A stretch of DNA of 64,000 bases, from assembly GCA_027484445.1 (NCBI GenBank), contig JAIXSY010000033.1, positions 186,001 through 250,000 of the forward strand. Reading direction: 5' to 3'. The stretch's first letter is position 1. Every line of letters starts with the position of its first letter. The notes under the pieces were generated by a model, which did not search any database, was not told the DNA's origin, and saw nothing but the letters and a program-made list of their open reading frames with translations. Source of the DNA: Verrucomicrobiaceae bacterium (GTDB lineage: Bacteria; Verrucomicrobiota; Verrucomicrobiia; Verrucomicrobiales; Verrucomicrobiaceae). Both the position numbers and the translations under genes were made by a program. Shown piece by piece: positions 36,698 to 45,713 of this stretch.

Positions 36698-37855
36698 TTA
36701 GGCGAGGCAGTCCGCCGCTGCCACACGTGCCCAGGCATCGGCGTCGATGAGGTCATCCAAGCTCGGCCGCTGCACCACCGTGTGCTTTTCCATCACACGA
36801 GAAACGGTCTGCCAGATCGAGGGGAAAGCACTGCGCTCTTCGAGAAAGGCCTGCACGGCCACCTCGTTGGCAGCATTCAACACGGCAGGCAGCGTGCCAC
36901 CGACTTCTCCGGCATGACGCGCGAGGTCGAGTGCGGGAAAGTCCTGCGTCCTCGGTGCTTCAAAGGTCAGGCTGGCCAATTGGGCGAAATCGAGGGGCTT
37001 CAGGTGATTGGGCACCCGCTCTGGCCAAGTCACTGCATATTGGATGGGGAAGCACATGTCACTGTGGCTGAGCTGAGCGATGACGCTGTTGTCGGCAAAC
37101 TCCACCATGCTGTGCACAATGCTCTGCGGATGCACCACGACTTCGATCCGATTCATGGGCACATCGAAAAGCCAGCGTGCCTCGATCATCTCCAGACCTT
37201 TGTTAAATAGTGTCGCGCTGTCGATGGTGATCTTTTTCCCCATGCTCCAGGTCGGATGCTTCAGAGCCTGTGCCACAGTCACCGTGGGCAACTGCTCTGC
37301 AGGCCACTGGCGAAAAGGGCCACCGCTAGCGGTGAGCAAGATGCGGCTCACCTCACAGCCTTTGTGGCCTTCGAGGCATTGGAAGATCGCGTTGTGTTCG
37401 CTATCCACAGGAAGGATGTCCACGCCTTTGCGGCGGGCCGCTTCCATCACTGCCTCGCCCGCCATCACGAGTATTTCTTTGCTCGCCACAGCGAGATGCT
37501 TTCCAGCCTCGATCGCGGCAAGAGCCGGGGCTAGACCTGCGACTCCGACGATGGCCACCAGCACCATGTCAGCGTCACTGGCCTGGACCAGCTCGACCAG
37601 CCCGTGCGTTCCTGCATAAATCGTGACCTCCTCAGGCAGCAGTGCTCGCGCCTGAGCCGCCGCTGTCTCATCCGTCAATGCTACCTGAGTGACACCGGTC
37701 TCCTTCACCTGCTGGATGAGGGACTCGACACTTCTCTGCGCAGCAAGACCGACGATCTGCATCCGCTCGGGAATGTCTTGGGCCACCTTCAGTGCGCTAG
37801 TGCCGATGGAACCCGTGGAACCGAGGAGGAGAACTTTGCGTGGAGCGGAGGGCAT
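36698..37855 (-). CDS. dxr: 1-deoxy-D-xylulose 5-phosphate reductoisomerase
   Basis: NADPH- and metal-dependent conversion of DXP to MEP, the second step of the non-mevalonate isoprenoid pathway. The N-terminal dinucleotide motif is LLGSTGSIGTSALKV; substrate and metal residues lie in LPVDSEHNAIFQCL, TASGGPF and HPTWSMGKKITIDSATLFNKGLE. The 385-residue length is standard. It follows cdsA by 58 bases, the order found in many bacteria (cdsA-dxr), but without uppS or rseP alongside. ispE of the same pathway is 3 kb away. Confidence 0.96.
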   Translation of the reverse strand: MPSAPRKVLLLGSTGSIGTSALKVAQDIPERMQIVGLAAQRSVESLIQQVKETGVTQVALTDETAAAQARALLPEEVTIYAGTHGLVELVQASDADMVLVAIVGVAGLAPALAAIEAGKHLAVASKEILVMAGEAVMEAARRKGVDILPVDSEHNAIFQCLEGHKGCEVSRILLTASGGPFRQWPAEQLPTVTVAQALKHPTWSMGKKITIDSATLFNKGLEMIEARWLFDVPMNRIEVVVHPQSIVHSMVEFADNSVIAQLSHSDMCFPIQYAVTWPERVPNHLKPLDFAQLASLTFEAPRTQDFPALDLARHAGEVGGTLPAVLNAANEVAVQAFLEERSAFPSIWQTVSRVMEKHTVVQRPSLDDLIDADAWARVAAADCLA

Positions 37856-37913
37856 TCGGAAAAGGATGAAAGATGAAGGATCAGAGAGAAAAGCCGCCTA
37901 GCATCCGCCTGAC

Positions 37914-38810
37914 TCAGGCTGTCACTGCCTCCAGATAAAAGTAAAACACGGGTGCCGTGAAGAGAAGACTGTCCGTCAGGTCCAAAATACCGCCGATGCC
38001 GGGGAACTTGTGCCCACTGTCCTTGATCGAAACACAGCGCTTCAGCACCGACTCTGCCAGATCGCCAGAGACGGCTGTGGCACAGAGCAGCGGTGCCAAG
38101 ATGACTCCATGCAGCCAGCTCACTGGAGCTACGCGCTCTCCTGCCAGCCAGATCATCCCCACAGCGGCCAGAAAAGACCCGAGGAAAGCTCCCACGAGTC
38201 CCTCCCAGGACTTCGCCGGGCTGATGTGGGGGATCATCTTGTGTTTGCCGAAGACCACCCCCACGGCGTAAGCGCCCATGTCGCTAAACTTCGTCACCAC
38301 GACCAGAAAGAGCACCAGAAACAGACCCGTCATGCCCGTGCCGTCTGGCTTAAAATACATCAGCCGTACGATGAACCCGAAGAAAATCACCGTGTAAACC
38401 ACCCCGAACACCGTGTGAAAAATGCGCTGCAAGGTCACGATGCCTTCCAGCTGATGACGGTAGCAGAGCAGGAAAGCGCCATGAACACTGGCTGTCAGTG
38501 CCGCTAGGTCTAGCCACATCGGCGGTGCACTTTTTTCCTGCATCACCCACCAGGTCATCGTCACCCAATACCCCAGGCAGATGCACAGCCCGAGCAGGTT
38601 GAAGCCACGCGCCTGGTCGTCCAATCGGAGCAATCGATAGTATTCAAAGGCACCTGCCACGCCAAAGAAGCCTGTCAGCAGCACGAGCACCCAGTGGCTC
38701 TTCCACTGCACCGCCGTGGCGATTACCGCCCAGAGCAGAAGCGTGCTAAACAGCCGGGACGCAAAAACTCGACGCTTGCTAGGAGCTGGGGCGGGCGCGG
38801 CTGGGGTCAT
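37914..38810 (-). CDS. cdsA: Phosphatidate cytidylyltransferase
   Basis: Makes CDP-diacylglycerol from CTP and phosphatidic acid for phospholipid synthesis, in the inner membrane. At least six hydrophobic segments are visible. The family signature region reads SPAKSWEGLVGAFLGS...SGDLAESVLKRCVSIKDSGHKFPGIGGILDLTDSLL, ending in the GG-x-LD-x-x-DS block. The position usually held by Arg in LDRxDS is Leu here. ATG at 38810 (MTPAAPAPAPSKRR) gives 298 residues; an upstream in-frame start at 38882 would add 24 unlike residues. Confidence 0.92.
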   Translation of the reverse strand: MTPAAPAPAPSKRRVFASRLFSTLLLWAVIATAVQWKSHWVLVLLTGFFGVAGAFEYYRLLRLDDQARGFNLLGLCICLGYWVTMTWWVMQEKSAPPMWLDLAALTASVHGAFLLCYRHQLEGIVTLQRIFHTVFGVVYTVIFFGFIVRLMYFKPDGTGMTGLFLVLFLVVVTKFSDMGAYAVGVVFGKHKMIPHISPAKSWEGLVGAFLGSFLAAVGMIWLAGERVAPVSWLHGVILAPLLCATAVSGDLAESVLKRCVSIKDSGHKFPGIGGILDLTDSLLFTAPVFYFYLEAVTA

Positions 38811-38892
38811 GCAGGAGCGGGAAAAAGGCGCGCCTATGTAGGCTGCGATTGGCATCTGGCAAGCAGCGTGTGCACTGCTCACCTGGCGGGGG

Positions 38893-39138
38893 TTAGCCCT
38901 TCATTTGCACCTTTACCCGCCCGTTCTCTTGGGCAGGCACCTCCTGGGCAGGCGTTTGAAGCAGCGTCACCACATTCGAAGCCAAGATGTAAATCAACGC
39001 CGCTCCCACCGCGCCCCCAATCGCGATCAAGCGCCGTTGGCCAGCATTCTCGATCGAAATCATCGTATAAATGCGCAGGCAAATCAGCGCCCAGAGCGTG
39101 GTCAGCACCGGTGCAGTCCAGGGGAGATAGTTTTCCAT
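38893..39138 (-). CDS. Small two-helix membrane protein
   Basis: An 81-residue protein with two predicted TM helices (PVLTTLWALICLRIYTMI and LIAIGGAVGAALIYILASNVV) and a polar tail that repeats PAQE (PAQEVPAQE). The repeat mirrors a duplicated TGGGCAGGC in the DNA. ATG at 39138 (MENYLPWTAPVL) is chosen over an upstream in-frame start. It precedes cdsA by 82 bases on the same strand. No family is recognised. Confidence 0.6.
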   Translation of the reverse strand: MENYLPWTAPVLTTLWALICLRIYTMISIENAGQRRLIAIGGAVGAALIYILASNVVTLLQTPAQEVPAQENGRVKVQMKG

Positions 39139-39223
39139 CTTCAAATCATAAAGCCTAGCTCCGCTCGTCGTCACTTCCTTTTCGTAGGCGGAGGCACTCC
39201 TTTGGCGACTGGAACACACCCTC

Positions 39224-40060
39224 TCAGAGCTTTTGCAGTTGTTGTTCGGCCCAGCTGAGGATGCGGCCTATGGTTTCGGCGTCTTGGGCTTGTTTGGCTT
39301 CTTCAAAAGCGCGTTTGGCTTGCAGGAATTGACGGATCATGGGCACGGAGACCAACTGCTGAGCCTGAGTTTCGACCTTTTCGTAGCGCGCTCTCAGAGC
39401 GTCGAGGTCAGTTTCGCCAGTGGGTTGGTTTTGAAAATCTGGGGACGGGACCGACATCTCCGTCTCAATCTGGGTGTCCTGGACGAGTCGCTGCAGAGCT
39501 TCGTCGGCGGACTGCCACTGGCCGGCACGGATCATTGATTCGATTTCTCTGCCTCGGGCAGTCAGTGCCTGGGTGGGGGGAATGCCCAGGGCTTCGATCT
39601 CGGCCCGCAGCTTTTCGGCCTTAGCGCGCACGCGTCCGGCCCATTCTCCCGAGCGTGCGCTGCGGCTGGGGGCCAGCTTGATCGCCATTTTTTGTTGCTC
39701 AGGGCTCAGCAGGTCACGCAGGCGGATCAGGGTGCGGAGCTGCAGTTGCTTCACCGGGGCCTCGGCTTCCAGCAGTTGCGTCAGGGCAGCGCTCGCCTGC
39801 TCAGCGGTGGTTGCTGGAGAGCGCAGCAGGCTTTGAAAGGCTTTTTGCCGCTCGCGCACGGTTTTTTCCAGAGGGCTACCTTCAGCCATGGCCTCTGTGA
39901 CGATGGCCTGCATCCTGTCTTCCTGTTCGGCCGAAAGTCCGAGTTCAGGCTTGAGGGAGCGGATGGTCTCTGGAGTCACCAGTCCGCTTTGCAGCCAGCC
40001 GTCGGGTCCTGCGTGGGTGAGTGTGGTGCTGAGGATGAGGGCGAAAAAGACAGGTTTCAT
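39224..40060 (-). CDS. Periplasmic Spy/CpxP-like helical protein
   Basis: A 278-residue exported protein with a signal peptide (PVFFALILSTTLTHA). The mature part is helical and rich in Gln, Ala and Arg. The pattern LGLSAEQEDRMQAIV...LRDLLSPEQQKM resembles the LTxxQ helical hairpins of Spy/CpxP and zinc-resistance-associated proteins. It is the third gene of an operon with an ECF sigma factor and a membrane protein, overlapping the latter by ATGA. A role as periplasmic stress sensor or chaperone controlling the sigma factor is inferred from context. Confidence 0.65.
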   Translation of the reverse strand: MKPVFFALILSTTLTHAGPDGWLQSGLVTPETIRSLKPELGLSAEQEDRMQAIVTEAMAEGSPLEKTVRERQKAFQSLLRSPATTAEQASAALTQLLEAEAPVKQLQLRTLIRLRDLLSPEQQKMAIKLAPSRSARSGEWAGRVRAKAEKLRAEIEALGIPPTQALTARGREIESMIRAGQWQSADEALQRLVQDTQIETEMSVPSPDFQNQPTGETDLDALRARYEKVETQAQQLVSVPMIRQFLQAKRAFEEAKQAQDAETIGRILSWAEQQLQKL

Positions 40061-40413
40061 GGCAAAGCAATGGTGAGGTGAAGGGGAAGCAGGGCATCGC
40101 TGGGCTGGGCACCCGTGAGGCCGAGATCGGCAAACAAAGGATCGCTAGGGCTGGAATCGAAGAACTCGGGCAGGGCTTGAGCGAGATTCGGACTGGCTTG
40201 CTTGCCTGGATCACGCAGTGAAAGGGCGAGCATGGCGAGAACGACAGCAGCCAGAGCTGCGGTGGCCCATTGCCAACCAGGAAGCTGAAGCAATCCCTCA
40301 CGCGCTGCTGAAGCCGGAGGTCGCGTCCAGCGGGGATTCCAGGCAGGCGCGGCGATGTGATCCGCGTGGCGAAGGCGAGCAAAGTGATCGTGCAAGTCGG
40401 AGTCAGGTTTCAT
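40057..40413 (-). CDS. Putative anti-sigma factor (single-pass membrane protein)
   Basis: A 118-residue protein with a cytoplasmic N-terminal ~50 residues (MKPDSDLHDHFARLRHADHI), one TM helix (WATAALAAVVLAMLALSL) and a periplasmic tail. ATG at 40413 overlaps the sigma-factor stop by 11 bases and is preferred to an in-frame start within the sigma gene. The gene order sigma, single-pass protein, exported helical protein is that of ECF sigma/anti-sigma operons. No zinc anti-sigma HxxxCxxC motif is visible, so the assignment rests on topology and context. Confidence 0.6.
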   Translation of the reverse strand: MKPDSDLHDHFARLRHADHIAAPAWNPRWTRPPASAAREGLLQLPGWQWATAALAAVVLAMLALSLRDPGKQASPNLAQALPEFFDSSPSDPLFADLGLTGAQPSDALLPLHLTIALP

Positions 40414-40933
40414 GAGGAGCTTCCGGGGATGGAGTGAGCAGGGTGCGCAGCTTGGCTTTGCCACGCTCGTAATGCTGGCGTGCGGAACCGAGGCCAACTT
40501 TCATGACGGCGGCGGCTTCGCGAAGGCTCAGATCTTGGTAAAAAACGAGGTGCAGCACCTCGGCTTGGCGATTGGGGAGCTGGGAAAGAGCGCGCCGGAG
40601 CGTGGCACTTTGCTCGTCCAGCTCCACACGACGCGCTGGATTCGGACTGGGGTCGGTCGAGTCCCCTGTCCAGCGCGACCAGAGCTTGGCCAGGAGAGAG
40701 TCGCGGTAGCGCTGTCTGCGAAATTCCTCCAAGGCAGTCAGGCGAATGACGCCGAACCACCAAGTCTTGAAGGTGGACGCTCCCGAAAATTGCACCTGCC
40801 CGGAGGCGGCCTTGAGGTAAGCATTTTGCAAAACATCCTCGGCGCGGCTGAGGTCGCCACTGCAACAGTGTAGCGCCCAGCCAAAGGCGTCTGGGTGCAG
40901 GGTTTCGAGTTGATCGGCAGTTTCGCGCTCCAT
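40403..40933 (-). CDS. ECF RNA polymerase sigma factor
   Basis: A 176-residue sigma70-family protein with only regions 2 and 4. Region 2 includes DLSRAEDVLQNAYLKAA and FKTWWFGVIRLTALEEFRRQR; region 4 includes LRRALSQLPNRQAEVLHLVFYQDLSLREAAAVMKVGLGSARQHYERGKAKLR, a helix-turn-helix. It heads a three-gene operon with a membrane-anchored protein and a Spy/CpxP-like protein, suggesting envelope-stress control. Its target promoter is not identified; no clear matching motif was found in front of it. Confidence 0.92.
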   Translation of the reverse strand: MERETADQLETLHPDAFGWALHCCSGDLSRAEDVLQNAYLKAASGQVQFSGASTFKTWWFGVIRLTALEEFRRQRYRDSLLAKLWSRWTGDSTDPSPNPARRVELDEQSATLRRALSQLPNRQAEVLHLVFYQDLSLREAAAVMKVGLGSARQHYERGKAKLRTLLTPSPEAPHET

Positions 40934-41003
40934 TCATCGGTCTCCCCTCAGTGACCGCAGCTGAAAGCCTGTATGACAGGCATCGAAGGTGCGGATCAAA
41001 AAA

Positions 41004-41858
41004 TCAGCCCAGGGTGCGAGTCGCACAGACCCAGGCCGTGTCTCCGCAATACACACGTGCTTTCTCCGCCAAAGCCTCGGCGTCCCCATCGCTTTCCGTG
41101 ATGGCAAACACGGTGGAGCCTGAGCCTGACATCAGCGCCGCTCGAACCCCAGTCTGCTCAAGCAGCCAAGACTTCAGCGCGGGCAGAAGGCGATACTTTT
41201 CAAACACAGGACGCTCCAGGTGGTTCACCATCTCACCCCAGGGGCAGACCTGCGGTGCATAAAGCACGCCGTGCAGCTCCTGTGAACTGGCCCAGCGCTG
41301 ATAGGCCCAGGGCGTGGGGATCGGAAAGGGGGGCTTGATCAGCACCAAAGGCAACTGCCAGGGAAAATCCGCAGGCTGCACCTGCTCTCCCCTGCCCGTC
41401 CCATCCGCCGCACCGGAATCGAGCAGGAAACAAGGCACGTCTGAGCCGATGCCAGCCGCAATGGCCAAGAGCTCGCTTTCCATCAGAGGCTGGCCGAGCA
41501 GGTCGTGCGCGGCTTTGAGCGTGATGGCGGCATTGCTGCTGCCCCCGCCGAGCCCGGCACCATGTGGGATGCGCTTTTCCAGATGAAGGCTCCAGCCGTG
41601 CTGACGACCCAGCTTTGCCTCCAAGGCGCGAATCGCTTTCACCGCCAGGTTGCTCTCGTCCGTCGGGATGCCGGGTACATTGCAAGTCAAGGCAATGCCG
41701 GGACTGTCCTGCAAGCTGACGCGCACGGTGTCGGCCACGGCAACCTTGACCAAGCGCGTTTCGACCTCATGAAAGCCATCGGCACGTTTGCCGAGGATGC
41801 GCAGCCATAGATTGATCTTGGCGGGCGATGAAAGTTCGAGGGGAGTGCTCTCGGGCAT
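41004..41858 (-). CDS. ispE: 4-(cytidine 5'-diphospho)-2-C-methyl-D-erythritol kinase
   Basis: GHMP-family kinase phosphorylating CDP-ME in the MEP isoprenoid pathway. The N-terminus SSPAKINLWLRILGKRADGFHEVET and the ATP loop IPHGAGLGGGSSNAA are diagnostic; the C-terminal SGSGSTVFAI block is present. The start at 41858 (MPESTPLEL) gives 284 residues; a longer in-frame start at 42062 reaches back over the divergent gene and is not credible. It is divergent from the DUF2237 gene. Confidence 0.95.
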   Translation of the reverse strand: MPESTPLELSSPAKINLWLRILGKRADGFHEVETRLVKVAVADTVRVSLQDSPGIALTCNVPGIPTDESNLAVKAIRALEAKLGRQHGWSLHLEKRIPHGAGLGGGSSNAAITLKAAHDLLGQPLMESELLAIAAGIGSDVPCFLLDSGAADGTGRGEQVQPADFPWQLPLVLIKPPFPIPTPWAYQRWASSQELHGVLYAPQVCPWGEMVNHLERPVFEKYRLLPALKSWLLEQTGVRAALMSGSGSTVFAITESDGDAEALAEKARVYCGDTAWVCATRTLG

Positions 41859-41951
41859 GGTCAGAGCTTTTCTCATCATGTGGATGGCAGCAACGATCAA
41901 GGTTTTTGCCGCCGAACTTGCAAAGGTGGGCTGGCTGCCTTCAGGGCAGAG

Positions 41952-42311
41952 ATGCCCTCCAACGTCCTCGGAACTCCTCTCAAAGCATGCTGCAACGATC
42001 CCATGACCGGCTTTTACCGTGATGGCTACTGCCGGACAGGGCCGGATGACAAGGGCCTTCACACAGTCTGTGCGGTGATGACCGAGGAGTTTCTGAAGTT
42101 TTCCCGCTCGCGCGGCAATGACCTGACCACCCCCATGCCAGAGTATGACTTCCCCGGCCTCGAGCCTGGTGACCGCTGGTGCCTCTGTGTCGGGCGCTGG
42201 GCCGAAGCACTGGAGGTGGGTCTAGCTCCGCCGGTGATTCTAGAAGCGACGCATGTTCATGCGCTGGAATTTGTCTCTCTAGAGGATCTCCGCGCCCACG
42301 CGGTGAGTTGA
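41952..42311 (+). CDS. DUF2237 family protein
   Basis: A 119-residue protein of the widespread but uncharacterised DUF2237 family. Its start NVLGTPLKACCNDPMTGFYRDGYCRTGPDDKGLHTVCA carries the invariant Cys residues and Gly/Asp turns, and RWCLCVGRW and HVHALEFVSLEDL close the domain. The start at 41952 (MPSNVLGTPL) fits the family exactly. Six cysteines are present, so metal binding is possible. It sits between divergent ispE and convergent acpS. Confidence 0.88.
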   Translation: MPSNVLGTPLKACCNDPMTGFYRDGYCRTGPDDKGLHTVCAVMTEEFLKFSRSRGNDLTTPMPEYDFPGLEPGDRWCLCVGRWAEALEVGLAPPVILEATHVHALEFVSLEDLRAHAVS

Positions 42312-42321
42312 GCCGATTCAA

Positions 42322-42702
42322 TCAGATCAAAATGACCTGCGCCATCGCGAGCTCCTGCGTGTGAGTCAGGGAGAGCAAGCTACCCGTGGAACCCAAGGCC
42401 TCAGCATGCGTGCGCGCCGCCCCATGAAGCTGCAAACTGGGCTTGCCCGAAGCCTCGCGCACCACTTCAATCTGCTGCCAATCGACTCCCTGCGACCATA
42501 GGCCCGTGCCGATGGCCTTGGCTGCGGCTTCTTTCGCCGCAAAGCGTGCCGCATAATGGATGGCAGGCTCCGCGCAGGAGTCGCAGTAAACGATCTCTGC
42601 CTGCGTGAAGGTGCGCTCCTTGAATCGAGCCCCATGGCGATCCAGCAAGCTGCGGATGCGACTCACCTCCACGAGATCAATGCCAAGGCCGACTGGTGAC
42701 AT
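42322..42702 (-). CDS. acpS: Holo-[acyl-carrier-protein] synthase
   Basis: Transfers 4'-phosphopantetheine from CoA to apo-ACP. The 126 residues fit the short AcpS class. The magnesium-binding GIDLVEVSRI near the N-terminus (Asp) and ARFAAKEAAAKAIGTG (Glu and Lys) are both present. Its ATG overlaps the pdxJ stop by one base (TGATG), so it is translated after pdxJ; the pdxJ-acpS order is widely conserved. Confidence 0.95.
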   Translation of the reverse strand: MSPVGLGIDLVEVSRIRSLLDRHGARFKERTFTQAEIVYCDSCAEPAIHYAARFAAKEAAAKAIGTGLWSQGVDWQQIEVVREASGKPSLQLHGAARTHAEALGSTGSLLSLTHTQELAMAQVILI

Positions 42703-43451
42703 CAGGCGTGAGGGTAGCTCATCATGGCTGCCAACATCTCCTGCACCGCACGGCGCAGCCCGACGAAGACCGAACGTGCGACAAGGCTATGGCCGATGTT
42801 CAACTCCGCCAAATGAGGCACGATGAAGAGATCAGGAAGATTCTTGGTGGTGAGGCCATGTCCAGCGTTGACCTGCAAGCCGAGGCGATGAGCGAGCTCT
42901 GCAGCTTCTCTCAGCCGCTGGGCTTCCGCTTGGCGCTTGTCACCCAGCTCATTGGAAAAGGTGCCCGTGTGCAGTTCGATCATGCTGGCACCGACATCCT
43001 TAGAGGCCTGCACCTGCTCCAAATCAGGGTCGATGAACATGCTAACGCGGGTGCCATTGGCCTCCAAAGCTGCGACGCTGCTCTTCAGGGCTTCTTTTTG
43101 ACCTGCGACATTCAGCCCGCCTTCCGTGGTGATTTCCTCCCGGTTCTCCGGCACCATGCAGACGAAGTCAGGCCGGACTCGCAGAGCGATCTCCAGGATT
43201 TCCGCGGTGTTGCCCATTTCCAGATTCAGCAGCGTTTTGATCTCACGACGCAGCAGGAACACATCTTCATCGACGATGTGACGTCGGTCAGCCCGCAGGT
43301 GGATCGTGATGGAATGCGCCCCAGCCGCCTCGACCTCATGCGCGGCTTGTAGGATGGAAGGTTCGACATTATGAGCGCCCAGCATGGTTCGGTAGCGGGC
43401 CTGACGTAAAGTGGCGACGTGGTCGATGTTAACACCGAGATGTAGAGGCAT
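42702..43451 (-). CDS. pdxJ: Pyridoxine 5'-phosphate synthase
   Basis: Condenses 1-deoxy-D-xylulose 5-phosphate with 3-amino-2-oxopropyl phosphate to pyridoxine 5'-phosphate, the last step of DXP-dependent vitamin B6 synthesis. Family signatures are LGVNIDHVATLRQAR at the N-terminus, ITIHLRADRRHI, NLEMG, CMVPE, and VNAGHGLTTKNL near the C-terminus. The 249-residue length is standard. It is coupled to acpS (TGATG) and divergent from the MoxR gene. Confidence 0.96.
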   Translation of the reverse strand: MPLHLGVNIDHVATLRQARYRTMLGAHNVEPSILQAAHEVEAAGAHSITIHLRADRRHIVDEDVFLLRREIKTLLNLEMGNTAEILEIALRVRPDFVCMVPENREEITTEGGLNVAGQKEALKSSVAALEANGTRVSMFIDPDLEQVQASKDVGASMIELHTGTFSNELGDKRQAEAQRLREAAELAHRLGLQVNAGHGLTTKNLPDLFIVPHLAELNIGHSLVARSVFVGLRRAVQEMLAAMMSYPHA

Positions 43452-43664
43452 GGGCGGAGCTAAAAAGAGGTAGGTTGGTCTGAAGATTCACCGAGCCTGC
43501 CCCTTGCAGCAAGGAGCATCTGGTCTGAAATCCATACGTGCCACATCACTCAGCGAGGCGTTGTGGCTGAAAAGGGCGTGGAAGTCTGGAAAGAACCCTG
43601 CTTGACTTCCCGTGATTGAAGTCGCCCTCTGCGCCTGATTTTCGCTCCCCCTCACCCGCTCCCC

Positions 43665-44666
43665 ATGTCTGATACTGCTGCCGCTGCCGCTCTTGTGAAT
43701 GGTTTTCACAAACTCAAAACTGCGCTGAGCAAGCGCATCGTCGGGCAGGAGGCCGTGATTGAGCAAGTCTTCATCGCCATTTGCGCGGGTGGACATAGTC
43801 TTTTGGAAGGCGTGCCAGGTCTGGCCAAAACACTGCTCGTGAAATCCCTGGCAGATGCCATGCACCTGAGCTTTCGTCGTGTGCAGTTCACGCCCGATCT
43901 GATGCCTGCTGACATCACTGGCACAGAGATCATTCAGGAAGACGCGGAAACGGGCCGCAGAAAACTGGTCTTCATGCGCGGGCCGATTTTCTCCCAGATC
44001 ATCCTCGCTGACGAGATCAACCGAACCCCACCCAAAACCCAGGCTGCACTGCTGGAAGCCATGCAAGAAAAGCATGTCACCGTCGGTCAGGAAACCTTTG
44101 AATTGCCCAAGCCTTTCTTCGTGCTCGCCACACAAAACCCTATTGAGCAAGAGGGCACTTACCCGTTGCCTGAAGCCCAAAAGGACCGCTTCCTATTCCT
44201 CATCAAAGTCGATTACCCAAGTCGGGATCAAGAGCGTGAAATCGTGGCCCGCACCACGGGCGGAGTTCAGGAAGAGATCGAGGCTGTCATCACCGCAGAA
44301 GAACTGCAGGCCGCTCAGCAGCTAGCTCGCAAGGTGCCTGTGCCTGATCATGTCACCGATTTTGTCCTCGACCTTGTTCGCGCGACACGCCCGACTGAGC
44401 CTGATGCACTGCCCTACGTGAAGGAGATGCTCGGCTGGGGTGCAGGGCCACGTGCCAGTCAGATGCTGGTCCTGGCAGGAAAAGTCCGCGCCCTCCTGCA
44501 AGGGCGCACGCATGTGACGATCGATGACATCGAAGCTCTCGCCATGCCTGCCTTGCGTCATCGCTTGGTTCCCACCTTCCACGCTGAGGCAGAAGGCATC
44601 ACCGTGGACATGATCATCCAGGAACTGATCCAGAAAGTGAAAAAGACGGGAGTGAAGGCTCTCTGA
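43665..44666 (+). CDS. MoxR-family AAA ATPase
   Basis: A 333-residue AAA+ chaperone-like ATPase. Walker A is [12 protein letters not shown], Walker B and sensor region [24 protein letters not shown], then [22 protein letters not shown], the MoxR hallmark. It is followed 73 bases downstream by a DUF58 gene. In many bacteria MoxR and DUF58 are joined with BatA/VWA genes; here those are at 11.9-16.7 kb. A 6-bp inverted repeat GACTTC/GAAGTC (43604-43623) lies 42 bases before the start and could be an operator, but this is unsupported. Confidence 0.93.
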   Translation: MSDTAAAAALVNGFHKLKTALSKRIVGQEAVIEQVFIAICAGGHSLLEGVPGLAKTLLVKSLADAMHLSFRRVQFTPDLMPADITGTEIIQEDAETGRRKLVFMRGPIFSQIILADEINRTPPKTQAALLEAMQEKHVTVGQETFELPKPFFVLATQNPIEQEGTYPLPEAQKDRFLFLIKVDYPSRDQEREIVARTTGGVQEEIEAVITAEELQAAQQLARKVPVPDHVTDFVLDLVRATRPTEPDALPYVKEMLGWGAGPRASQMLVLAGKVRALLQGRTHVTIDDIEALAMPALRHRLVPTFHAEAEGITVDMIIQELIQKVKKTGVKAL

Positions 44667-44739
44667 AGTGGGTGCGGGCATGGTCCAGATCCACCCTGCT
44701 CTTCTGAACTCCATTGAATCCTGATTCAATCGCCCTCGA

Positions 44740-45633
44740 ATGGCTGCCCTTTCTGACATTCTCCATGCTGAAGACATCACAAGTCTGCAAAACCTCCAGC
44801 TCTTTGCCCGAACCGTGGTGGAAGGGTTCACGACTGGACAGCACGCCTCACCGCACAAGGGCTTCAGCGTCGAGTTCCGCCAGCATCGGCCTTATGTGCA
44901 GGGCGATGACATCCGCCGACTGGATTGGAAGATCTTTGGCCGCGCGGACCGGTTTTACATCCGTGAATACGATGAAGAGACAAACCTGCGTGCCACCATC
45001 GTTTTGGATGCTAGCGGCAGCATGGACTATCGAGGGCAAAAGGGCATCTGGAAATTCGACTACGCGCGCAAGCTATCTGCCGCACTGGCCTATCTGCTGA
45101 TGAGTCAGCAGGACGCCGTGGGCCTGATCACCTTTGATGCGAAGGTGCGTGAGTTCATCCCCAATCGCACGCGCATCACACATCTGCACCATTTGCTGGA
45201 GACCATGATCGCAACCAAGCCCGGCCAGGAAACGACGCTCGCGCCGGTGCTGGAGTCTTTGGCACAGCGGCTGAAGCGGCGCGGCCTAGTCATTCTCATC
45301 AGCGACTTTTTTGATGATCCTGCGGCGATCCTGAAGGCCATTGGTGTTCTAAGAAAGCAAGGTCATGAGATCATCGCCATGCAGCTCTGGGATCGCGATG
45401 AGTTGGAGTTTCCCTTTGGCCAGTGGGCGCGGTTTGAGAACTTGGAGAAAGAAGATGACTTTCTCCTGCTCGATCCTGCGACGGTTCGCCAACGCTACCT
45501 CGAAGTCCGCCAAGGCTTTGAAGACCAACTCAAAGAAGGCTTTCGTAAGCATCAGGTGGACTTCCTGAAACTACCCACAGATGAGCCTCATGCAGCGGCA
45601 CTGCGGAGTTATCTCGCGCTGCGGATGCGTTAG
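44740..45633 (+). CDS. DUF58 domain protein (VWA-like)
   Basis: A 297-residue protein whose VRPYVQGDDIRRLDWKIFGR-type block (HRPYVQGDD...ADRFYIREYDEE) defines DUF58, followed by a VWA fold with MIDAS-like DASGSMDY and LISDFFDD. DUF58 proteins are MoxR partners, probably clients or adaptors in assembling membrane VWA complexes. There is no TM helix. It is likely co-transcribed with the MoxR gene. Confidence 0.92.
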   Translation: MAALSDILHAEDITSLQNLQLFARTVVEGFTTGQHASPHKGFSVEFRQHRPYVQGDDIRRLDWKIFGRADRFYIREYDEETNLRATIVLDASGSMDYRGQKGIWKFDYARKLSAALAYLLMSQQDAVGLITFDAKVREFIPNRTRITHLHHLLETMIATKPGQETTLAPVLESLAQRLKRRGLVILISDFFDDPAAILKAIGVLRKQGHEIIAMQLWDRDELEFPFGQWARFENLEKEDDFLLLDPATVRQRYLEVRQGFEDQLKEGFRKHQVDFLKLPTDEPHAAALRSYLALRMR

Positions 45634-45713
45634 AGTCGTCGCACAATTCACAAGGCACGGTTGCATCTTCTCCAGGCATCCGCTAAGCCTCGCGCCCCGT
45701 CTTTCCTTCTGCG

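Noticed and set aside
43604..43623. Inverted repeat GACTTC-N8-GAAGTC as a MoxR operator
   Set aside because: The short repeat is expected by chance and there is no adjacent regulator or second copy.
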